Origin: an uncultured Verrucomicrobiota bacterium
GTDB lineage: Bacteria > Verrucomicrobiota > Verrucomicrobiia > Verrucomicrobiales > DEV007
Assembly (NCBI GenBank): GCA_902510815.1
Contig: CABXDI010000011.1
Span: forward strand, 1 to 39,185
Length of the DNA stretch: 39,185 bases
Reading direction: 5' to 3'
How positions within the stretch are numbered: the stretch's first letter is position 1; every line of letters begins with the position of its first letter. The notes beneath the pieces were generated by a model. That model made no database searches. It was given only the letters and a program-made list of their open reading frames with translations, and had not been told where the DNA came from. A program made the translations under genes and the position numbers. This document shows positions 32,702 through 39,185 of this stretch, in pieces.

Positions 32702-34122
32702 TAGAATTGAAAATAAAGGAATGGATTAAAATCTTGGGCAAACATGAAAGATATCGATAAGACCAACAGCAGAAGGCCTATGGATACTTTCGTTCTAGTT
32801 AACCTTTTTAAAAACTGACCCGAGTTCGGGATCGCGAAAATGAAAATAATAGAAATTACTGCCATTAACCATACGATTGGTCTGGTCGCTTGGCTAAGTA
32901 ATATCCCTGAAGATTCGCTAGAACCACCAGTGCCGAACATTGAAGATAAATAGATAAATGCGCGGTCAAAATTTTCTGCTCTGAAGAAAACCCATGCGAG
33001 GAGTACTACCGTGAAAGTGAACGATGCTTTGATTAAATTTGGAATATTGCGAAATATACTGGAATTCCTAAATAATCTTTCAATGACAAGAAAGCTTCCA
33101 TGGATAATGCCCCATGCAATGAATGTCCATTGTGCTCCATGCCATAGTCCTCCAAGAAACATGACGAATAAAAGATTAAAGTAGGTCCTTGATTTGCCTT
33201 TTCTATTACCTCCCAAAGGTATGTAAAGATAGTCTCTCAAGAAACTAGAAAGAGAGATATGCCACCTTCTCCAGAACTCGGTGATGGATTTTGATTTGTA
33301 AGGTGAATCAAAATTTTCATTGAATCTAAAACCAAACATTCTTCCAAGTCCGATTGCCATGTCTGAATAGGCAGAAAAATCGAAATAAATCTGAAAAGAA
33401 TAAAAGCAGATTCCTATCCAAGCCACGGGTGCACTTAATGATAATTCTCCGGCACTGAAGCAAAGATCGGCAACTTCACCGACAGGATTGGCCAGTAGTA
33501 TTTTTTTTGCGAATCCATAATTGAATCTTGTGAAACCATAAACAAATGTGCCGGCGGAATGGATTCGCTGTTTTAATTGATTTGCTATGTCACTGTATCT
33601 AACAATGGGTCCGGCAACGAGTTGAGGGAACATTGAAACGTAACAAGCGAAGGAAAGGAAATCTGTCGCCGGCTTCGCGTGCCTTCTATAAATGTCTATA
33701 GTGTATGACATTGACTGGAAAGTGTAAAAAGAGATGCCAATTGGTAAGATGATTTCCTTAAAGAAAGTTGGCAGGGCAATTTCACCTAAACCTAGTCCAA
33801 GTGCCAAGGCAGATACATTTTCTGAGAAGAAACCGCCATATTTAAAGAATCCAAGAATTGATAAATTTGAAATTATTGAAATGAAGAGACCTAATTTTCG
33901 ATAATGTGTTTTTGAATTAGCATTATATATAATCTTTCCACATGTAAAATCGATGATCGTTGAAGTGATCATCAGCAATACGAACCATGGGTTCCACCAT
34001 GCGTAGAAAAAGTAACTTCCCAATGTAAGTACCAAATGTCTTAGCCTATGCGGAGAAAAGTAATAGACTCCAAGGATTAGAGCCAAGAAATAAAAAATGA
34101 AGATGTGTGAACTAAAGACCAA
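32701..34122 (-). CDS. MBOAT-family O-acyltransferase (AlgI/DltB-like)
   Basis: A 473-residue polytopic membrane protein with many hydrophobic helices. Family motifs include SMSYTIDIYRRHAKP (near 139-153), YSDMAIGLGRMFGFRF, FWRRWHISLSSFLRDYLYIPLGG with the conserved histidine, and GLWHGAQWTF with the catalytic-type histidine. AlgI-type proteins pass acyl groups from cytoplasmic acetyl-CoA across the membrane to an SGNH partner. The start is TTG at 34122: the following MVFSSHIFIFYF matches the usual N-terminus (MxFSS...), while the next methionine lies about 50 residues in. A hairpin (GTTATAT/ATATAAC, 34139-34159) lies in the leader. Confidence 0.92.
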   Translation of the reverse strand: MVFSSHIFIFYFLALILGVYYFSPHRLRHLVLTLGSYFFYAWWNPWFVLLMITSTIIDFTCGKIIYNANSKTHYRKLGLFISIISNLSILGFFKYGGFFSENVSALALGLGLGEIALPTFFKEIILPIGISFYTFQSMSYTIDIYRRHAKPATDFLSFACYVSMFPQLVAGPIVRYSDIANQLKQRIHSAGTFVYGFTRFNYGFAKKILLANPVGEVADLCFSAGELSLSAPVAWIGICFYSFQIYFDFSAYSDMAIGLGRMFGFRFNENFDSPYKSKSITEFWRRWHISLSSFLRDYLYIPLGGNRKGKSRTYFNLLFVMFLGGLWHGAQWTFIAWGIIHGSFLVIERLFRNSSIFRNIPNLIKASFTFTVVLLAWVFFRAENFDRAFIYLSSMFGTGGSSESSGILLSQATRPIVWLMAVISIIFIFAIPNSGQFLKRLTRTKVSIGLLLLVLSISFMFAQDFNPFLYFQF

Positions 34123-34186
34123 GTCTTTTTACTCAGTTGTTATATGAAAAAGATATAACTTTGGTTGGTTTTTAAGAATAGTAAAA

Positions 34187-34843
34187 TTATTCGGATATCG
34201 TTTTTGGGCCAGTCTTCCCAATCTTTTTAGGTTTTGTAATAAATGGACCTCTTAAATATAGAGGAATTGGCTGAATTAGACTTAACCTTTGGATTTCGCT
34301 CTCTGTTATATTATAGGCTAAATTTGCTAGTTTAACTGCACTAGGTTTTGTCTTAATGGCCTTTGAGTGAATCTCACTATCGAAAGTGTATAGAGGCTTT
34401 AGATTGATATCAATTTTATCATCAAGACTTTCATCTGATTTGACCATTTCTGGCGAAGAAACAAGCTCATGATCTTTAATATTAACTATAAAAGCTTCCC
34501 CTCTTCGGGCATCACCAACAAATGAATATGATCTAATGTCTTTTTGAGTTTCTGCTGCGCATATGGATGGTATACCAATAATCCTCACTTCTTTGGCCAT
34601 AGATATACCAAGTCCAGCTGCTATACCAATTCGAACGCCTGTATAGGATCCAGGTCCCGTGCCGACCACTATGAGAGAAGGTTTTCTGTCACAAAGATTT
34701 AGAGCCTCTTCTAATGGATTAAATATTTGAGAGTTATGGGATCTTTCTGAAGTGAAAGACTTTTCGTATACTAATGAATTGTCTACTAATAGGGCGACTT
34801 TTCCCTCGTTCGTTGAGGTATCTATAGATAATATATTTTTCAT
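34187..34843 (-). CDS. tsaB: tRNA threonylcarbamoyladenosine biosynthesis protein TsaB
   Basis: A 218-residue member of the ASKHA fold. The N-terminus ILSIDTSTNEGKVAL and the GTGPGSYTGVRIG motif (near 63-75) are the TsaB signatures. TsaB binds TsaD and, with TsaE and TsaC, makes the t6A modification at tRNA position 37 for ANN codons. It overlaps tsaE by four bases, so they are coupled; tsaD is not in the window. The second half is short and lysine-rich, as is common for TsaB. Confidence 0.92.
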   Translation of the reverse strand: MKNILSIDTSTNEGKVALLVDNSLVYEKSFTSERSHNSQIFNPLEEALNLCDRKPSLIVVGTGPGSYTGVRIGIAAGLGISMAKEVRIIGIPSICAAETQKDIRSYSFVGDARRGEAFIVNIKDHELVSSPEMVKSDESLDDKIDINLKPLYTFDSEIHSKAIKTKPSAVKLANLAYNITESEIQRLSLIQPIPLYLRGPFITKPKKIGKTGPKTISE

Positions 34844-35262
34844 GGCTTACGCACCTCTCTTATTGATCTAACGCCATCATCTAAAACTTGGAATTTGAGC
34901 CATTTCATATTTTCAGGCATTATTTCAGCAAATTTATCTGCCCATTCAACGATACATATACCATCGATTTCTAGATAATCTTCCCACCCAATTTCTATCA
35001 GCTCTATTATGCTTTCTAGTCTATATAAATCAAAATGATATAGGCATAAAGAGCTGCCGTTATATTCATGCAGCAATGAAAAAGTCGGACTCGTTACTTG
35101 GCTCTCGCACTGGATTCCGAGGGCAAACCCTTTAGTGAAATGTGTTTTCCCAGCTCCGAGGTCACCCATTAACCCTATAGCATCTCCAGACTGTGCTTGC
35201 GATCCGAGCTGCTTACCATACTCAATCATTTCGGATTCGGTCTTTATAAAGACTTCATTCAT
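34840..35262 (-). CDS. tsaE: tRNA threonylcarbamoyladenosine biosynthesis ATPase TsaE
   Basis: A 140-residue P-loop ATPase. Walker A is GDLGAGKTHF (near 31-40); the family segments VTSPTFSLLHEY (near 57-68), LYHFDLYRL and IVEWADK complete the match. TsaE stimulates the TsaB-TsaD complex in t6A synthesis. The start lies six bases after the thiL stop and overlaps the tsaB gene by four bases, forming a tight thiL-tsaE-tsaB unit. Confidence 0.95.
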   Translation of the reverse strand: MNEVFIKTESEMIEYGKQLGSQAQSGDAIGLMGDLGAGKTHFTKGFALGIQCESQVTSPTFSLLHEYNGSSLCLYHFDLYRLESIIELIEIGWEDYLEIDGICIVEWADKFAEIMPENMKWLKFQVLDDGVRSIREVRKP

Positions 35263-35268
35263 TAAGGG

Positions 35269-36177
35269 CTAAAAATGTTGCCACCCTCCTTCGAGTTTTG
35301 GGCTGTGGATATTTGAAGAGCGAAGAGCTCCTATTTGAGTGAGTTTGAGATTGCTAAAACAGTTCCCCCAATTTTTTTCAAGTGCATGGCTTTTTTGAGG
35401 AGAAATTGAAAAAAGCAATTCGTAATCTTCTCCATCTGAGAGAGCGGATTTGATATCTGAACCCCTAGATTTAGGAAGAGCATCGAGATTAATTTCATAA
35501 CCACAATTGCTAGCTTTTGCTAGCTTTGGTAGGTCGCTAGCAAGGCCATCACTAAGATCCATCATAGCAGTGGGTTTGAATTTTTTTACTAACCAATTAG
35601 CCTCTTTTATTCTTGGAATAAATTTAAGGTGCTTACCTTTTAAAGAGCCTCCGAGTCTGCCCGTTACATAAAGTAGTTGCCCTGGTTTCCCCTTAGTTCG
35701 GAAACAGCATTGATTTTTTGGAACTGTGCCAGTCATCGATATTGAGATCGAGTTTGTTGAGTTTTTTCCGGCTCTTGTAGTTTCTCCGCCAACGATACTG
35801 ATTTTAAATTTTGAGGCAGCTTTAGTAAGCCCTCGGTATATAGACTGAAGGTAGGATATTTTGGATTTTGGATTTAAAATGAGCGTCACCAAAGCATATT
35901 GGGGCGTGCCTCCCATCGCAGCAATATCGCTAATTGATCTCGCCATGGCCTTGTATCCCACGGCTTGAGGTGTATCAGTCGTCAAATAATGTATGCCCTC
36001 TACGATAGAGTCAGTTTTTAATAATGTGTATGAGTCCTTTGAATGGTTTTTAATGACGGCACAATCGTCTCCTGCTGCGGCAATAACATCTTTACCTGAA
36101 ATAAGCTTCTTAGTGACTAGATCGATAAAAGAATCTTCACCTATATCAGATATCTTTGAGGCTTTCTTATATTGCAT
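35269..36177 (-). CDS. thiL: Thiamine-monophosphate kinase
   Basis: A 302-residue enzyme that phosphorylates thiamine monophosphate to thiamine diphosphate. It has the PurM-like ATP/metal motifs: GEDSFID near the N-terminus, AAGDDCAVI (near 34-42), LKTDSIVEGIHY, SISDIAAMGG and MMDLSDGLASDLPK; the C-terminus ends with a short SDGEDYELLF block (conserved GEDYELLF). It overlaps the upstream CPBP protease gene by 11 bases. No TPP riboswitch is visible in the sequence around it. Confidence 0.95.
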   Translation of the reverse strand: MQYKKASKISDIGEDSFIDLVTKKLISGKDVIAAAGDDCAVIKNHSKDSYTLLKTDSIVEGIHYLTTDTPQAVGYKAMARSISDIAAMGGTPQYALVTLILNPKSKISYLQSIYRGLTKAASKFKISIVGGETTRAGKNSTNSISISMTGTVPKNQCCFRTKGKPGQLLYVTGRLGGSLKGKHLKFIPRIKEANWLVKKFKPTAMMDLSDGLASDLPKLAKASNCGYEINLDALPKSRGSDIKSALSDGEDYELLFSISPQKSHALEKNWGNCFSNLKLTQIGALRSSNIHSPKLEGGWQHF

Positions 36178-37039
36178 CGGGTAGCATTAATATGAAAAAT
36201 GTGTTAACTCCGTTAAATATGGAATGCATTAATATGGGAACCCATATGGATTTACTTTTTTCATAAAATATTGTTAAGATAATTGCTAATAAAAATAAAG
36301 GAATAAGACCTTCGATATTAGTATGAATTACTGCGAAAAGAAGTGAAGTCATCGCGCATGAGAAGGCTGGATGAGTGAATCTTTTTAATACCGGATAGAT
36401 GTATCCTCGAAAAATTATTTCTTCGACAAGTGGCGCAAAAACTATGGCTGAAATGACTATTGCTATTTTTAGCGAGAGGTCATCATTTGTTATTAGGGTT
36501 TGTACAATTTCTTGTAGGTCCTCTTTTTTTGGTTCTCCGGTTGATAGTAAAATATTTGAAAGGATTGACCCAATAAATACTGATGCGTAGACCGCAATCA
36601 TTCCTAAAGCTCCCATTTTTATGACATAAGACAGGGATCGTTGTCGTAATCCGAAGACTTGACGGGGATTACGCCCTCTAGATATAGAGGCTAATGAAAA
36701 AATGACCGCGCCAACTATAAGAAAAATACCACTACTTAATAGGGTTTCATTAAGACTTAATTCTGTTTTTGCTTTAGAGCTTTCACTGGGGTCTAGATTG
36801 GTCGCGAAATAAAGGACGGCTACATTTGCGTAAAAGAAGAGAATAATTGTCACCACAATGATTAAATCAAATATATCAATTCTGATCGCTGGGCCGCTTT
36901 TAATGGAGAAATTATTAAAACCTATAACATTTTTTTTGGTTATTATTCGGTGAAGAAAAAAGGCAAACAATCCAACAATTATACCTACTAAACATAGTGT
37001 AGATATCTCAAAAATGATCTTTGCCTTTATCGGGTCCAT
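36167..37039 (-). CDS. CPBP-family intramembrane metalloprotease (CAAX/Abi)
   Basis: A 290-residue membrane protein with about eight hydrophobic helices. Catalytic motifs: APLVEEIIFRGYIYP (EExxxR, near 208-221), FAVIHT (near 239-244) and ILMHSIFNGV (near 271-280), which hold the glutamates and histidines for zinc. The family includes CAAX prenyl proteases and bacteriocin self-immunity proteins (Abi). It overlaps the thiL start by 11 bases and follows nnrDE by 36 bases. Confidence 0.9.
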   Translation of the reverse strand: MDPIKAKIIFEISTLCLVGIIVGLFAFFLHRIITKKNVIGFNNFSIKSGPAIRIDIFDLIIVVTIILFFYANVAVLYFATNLDPSESSKAKTELSLNETLLSSGIFLIVGAVIFSLASISRGRNPRQVFGLRQRSLSYVIKMGALGMIAVYASVFIGSILSNILLSTGEPKKEDLQEIVQTLITNDDLSLKIAIVISAIVFAPLVEEIIFRGYIYPVLKRFTHPAFSCAMTSLLFAVIHTNIEGLIPLFLLAIILTIFYEKSKSIWVPILMHSIFNGVNTFFILMLPDAI

Positions 37040-37075
37040 GATTTTCCCTAAATCAATTTACAGTTTCAATTCTTT

Positions 37076-38578
37076 TTAAAAAGCACTCTTTTCAAGATCA
37101 TCAAAACATTTTCCATATTGTTTAGGAAGGTCGCTAGCGGTTAACGATTGAATTGATTCTTTTCCATTAAAAATTGCAATTTCTGCAGCTCTTCCATTGA
37201 TCCATGAGCCTAAGCATGCAGCATCAAAAATATTGATTCCACGACCCACTAATGCAGCGCATAATCCGGTCAATGTATCACCAACGCCTGCAGAAGACAT
37301 TCCCGGATTTCCTGTTGAATTATATGCGCTAGGTTGCGTAGCACTATTAGAAGCAATGATGGTTCTTGCCCCTTTAAGAAGAACAGTAGAAGAGGTCTTT
37401 TTTGCGAATGACTCTGCTCTTTCGCGCCGGGTTCCATTGCCTTCAGGGTCTAGTCTTTTCATTTCTCCAGGATGTGGGGTTAGGAGCCTAGTACCAGGGG
37501 CATTTTGTAGCTCTAATGGATTATTTCTAGCAAGAAGGTTCAGAGCATCCGCGTCGATGATTAGAGGTCGAATATCAGAGACTAATAATTCAAGGACTTC
37601 ATTGTCCCATTCTCCTTTTCCTAGGCCAGGACCTATGGCTATCACATCGAATGATATTTCGGTTACCTCTATATATGACTTCACAGGAACGACCATTATT
37701 TCTGGAGGAGCCATTGATGCAATTAATGGATACGTATCTTCCCTAGCTATTATAGTAACTAAACCGGCTCCACCCTTAAGGGCAGCAATTCCTGAGAGGA
37801 CAGAGGCTCCAACCATTCCCATATTGCCTCCAATGATACCGATATGACCATTCATTCCTTTATGGGTATCATGGGCAGTTTTATTCATTATACCATCAAG
37901 GGTAAAAGGATTAACGAGAAAGGCTTCGTGGTCTCCCTGCCCTGGTAATGGATAAAGGTTTGGTAGATTTATTAGTGCCAATCTACCGACATGATTGATT
38001 GCATGATCACGCAAGAGTCCAGTTTTAGGATGGGCGATGGTGAGAGTGAAGTCAGCTTGCACTGCTTCTTCGTAAGCTTTTCCAGATACTCCATCTAATC
38101 CAGATGGAATATCGAGAGAGAACGTAACGGCGTTGAAATTGTCACGGAGGCTATTTATTTCCATTGCAGCTTCAAGATATCCTGTCCTAAGGCTTCCACT
38201 TGCACCAATGCCTAAAAGCCCATCAATAATGATGAGGGGAAGCTTTTGTCCTGAATCTTGTAATTTATTCGAGCTAGCCGGCTGCTTTTCAAATTCATGC
38301 AGTTTTTTGCTCGTTAATGATTTTAACTGATTGATAGTAGTTGCAAACTTTAATTCAGTCATCCAACCTCTTGCTTTCAAATGCCTAGCTGCTACTAGAG
38401 CGTCACCACCGTTGTGACCGTGACCTACAAAAACAACCAAAGTGCCTGGTTTTCGGAAGAACTGAGAAATGGCATTGGCAATTCCTAAACCAGCTTCATC
38501 CATGAGATCTTCTGGATTTACACCTCCTCCAATCAAGTGCCCTTCGGCTTCTATCATTTCTTGTGGATCCAGAATCAT
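37076..38578 (-). CDS. nnrDE: Bifunctional NAD(P)H-hydrate epimerase/dehydratase
   Basis: A 500-residue fusion. The N-terminal YjeF_N domain (about 1-215) is the epimerase, with VVFVGHGHNGGDALVAARHLKARG and IIDGLLGIGASGSLR. The C-terminal carbohydrate-kinase-like domain (about 230-490) is the ADP-dependent dehydratase, with GPGLGKGEW, LLTPHPGEMKRL and GNPGMSSAGVGDTLTG. It repairs damaged hydrated NADH and NADPH. The fused arrangement is common in bacteria. It is followed closely by the CPBP gene and preceded by the amidase gene. Confidence 0.95.
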   Translation of the reverse strand: MILDPQEMIEAEGHLIGGGVNPEDLMDEAGLGIANAISQFFRKPGTLVVFVGHGHNGGDALVAARHLKARGWMTELKFATTINQLKSLTSKKLHEFEKQPASSNKLQDSGQKLPLIIIDGLLGIGASGSLRTGYLEAAMEINSLRDNFNAVTFSLDIPSGLDGVSGKAYEEAVQADFTLTIAHPKTGLLRDHAINHVGRLALINLPNLYPLPGQGDHEAFLVNPFTLDGIMNKTAHDTHKGMNGHIGIIGGNMGMVGASVLSGIAALKGGAGLVTIIAREDTYPLIASMAPPEIMVVPVKSYIEVTEISFDVIAIGPGLGKGEWDNEVLELLVSDIRPLIIDADALNLLARNNPLELQNAPGTRLLTPHPGEMKRLDPEGNGTRRERAESFAKKTSSTVLLKGARTIIASNSATQPSAYNSTGNPGMSSAGVGDTLTGLCAALVGRGINIFDAACLGSWINGRAAEIAIFNGKESIQSLTASDLPKQYGKCFDDLEKSAF

Positions 38579-38623
38579 AATTTAATCCTCAATAAATGAC
38601 CCAAAAAATGAGCATTTAAAGTT

Positions 38624-39185
38624 CTAGTTTGATTGACGAAACTTTATTATTCCCATGGCTACTGCCTCGGCCATCCTCTGTCTGTATTCAGGATCAAGGG
38701 CGCGGTAACGATCAGAGGAGTTCGTTAAAAAAGCACACTCCAAAAGCACTGCTGGGCGATTGTTTTTTGAAAGAACAAGAAAGTTTCCTTTTTTAACGCC
38801 GCGATTGTTGGCCCTAGTCTTGTAGAGCGCTGCAGATTGAATCATGTGAGCAAGCTTGAGACTATTTTTATTCTTAGTGTGGTAAAAGGTTTCAATTCCC
38901 GCGGCTTTCCTGCTTCTTGCATGGTTAAAATGAATGCTAACAAAAATTGCTCCTGACTCTGCATTGGCAATTCTTGCCCTTCTAGGAAGAGAAATGAAAG
39001 TGTCCCTAGATCTAGTTAATTTTGTGCTGATTCCTTGTGATTTTAGATAAATTTCGACGCGCCTGACAACATCTAGCGCAAGGTGTTTTTCATAGGTTAG
39101 GCCAAAAGTACCCCCAAAATCATGTCCGCCATGCCCAGCATCTAATATGACTTTAGTAAATGGAACTGCCTTCGCAGTGTTATTA
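38624..39185 (-). CDS. N-acetylmuramoyl-L-alanine amidase (AmiC type), 5' end outside window
   Basis: The frame is open to the window edge and covers at least 187 residues; an internal ATG at 38845 is not the start because the same frame continues upstream through the core domain. The Amidase_3 domain has its three zinc ligands and catalytic residue: DAGHGG (His), EKHLALDVV (Glu), VSIHFNHA (His) and the catalytic Glu in LLECAFLTN. It cleaves the amide between N-acetylmuramic acid and the peptide stem in peptidoglycan, as in cell separation. The N-terminal part and any AMIN or LysM domain are missing from the window. Confidence 0.93.
   Translation of the reverse strand, partial: NNTAKAVPFTKVILDAGHGGHDFGGTFGLTYEKHLALDVVRRVEIYLKSQGISTKLTRSRDTFISLPRRARIANAESGAIFVSIHFNHARSRKAAGIETFYHTKNKNSLKLAHMIQSAALYKTRANNRGVKKGNFLVLSKNNRPAVLLECAFLTNSSDRYRALDPEYRQRMAEAVAMGIIKFRQSN

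Noticed and set aside
34139-34159. Perfect seven-base hairpin GTTATAT/ATATAAC in the leader of the MBOAT gene
   Set aside because: All but two pairs are A-T and no T-tract follows; too weak to call a terminator or riboswitch, although it is mentioned in the gene entry.
37197-37847. A 216-codon open frame on the + strand opposite nnrDE
   Set aside because: Its length follows from codon usage of the conserved minus-strand gene; the translation is low-complexity and matches no family.

Overview
This window looks like an AT-rich chromosomal segment from a member of the Verrucomicrobiota or a close relative in the PVC superphylum. The main argument is gene content. A PSCyt1/DUF1549/DUF1553 protein is translationally coupled to a Tat-exported DUF1501 protein. 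There are many secreted propeller, sialidase-like and esterase proteins. An ABC ATPase, a permease and a TPR-like protein form one tight operon. These assignments come from motifs read by eye; no database search was run.

Left part (1-10.3 kb): the 3' end of tilS converges on a large secreted two-domain esterase-like hydrolase, followed by a YhaM-type OB/HD protein. A 40-residue membrane microprotein and a small zinc-ribbon protein precede uvrB. A DUF3616-like secreted propeller, a membrane-anchored von Willebrand A protein, a secreted PQQ-type propeller and a three-helix membrane protein follow.

Middle part (10.3-24.7 kb): the DUF1501 and cytochrome-type DUF1549/DUF1553 pair, a secreted Asp-box sialidase-like protein, a small heat-shock protein with a clear terminator, the ABC exporter-like triad, a metallophosphoesterase, a secreted serine hydrolase, an acidic lipoprotein, the DNA polymerase III delta subunit, a half-length TauE/SafE permease and a YbjN-like protein.

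Right part (24.7-39.2 kb): tRNA-Pro(UGG) diverges from thrS, followed by infC (which appears to start at an AUC codon) and a HAD phosphatase. On the minus strand lie an HTTM membrane protein with its partner, ilvC with a terminator, and a long leftward run: cell-wall amidase (cut by the window edge), nnrDE, a CPBP protease, thiL, tsaE, tsaB, an AlgI-like MBOAT acyltransferase and an AlgJ/AlgX-like SGNH protein. The last two form an envelope or exopolysaccharide O-acetylation pair.

Most of the window is ordinary housekeeping DNA. I see no prophage, CRISPR array, intact insertion sequence or obvious defence system, and no intergenic gap over 300 bases that lacks a gene. The more unusual points are the dead N-terminal hydrolase domain in the first esterase, an insertion in UvrB, the AUC start and acidic tail of IF-3, a ThrS without a TGS domain, a paired direct repeat upstream of the sialidase-like gene, and the AlgJ-like protein with an extra C-terminal membrane helix.
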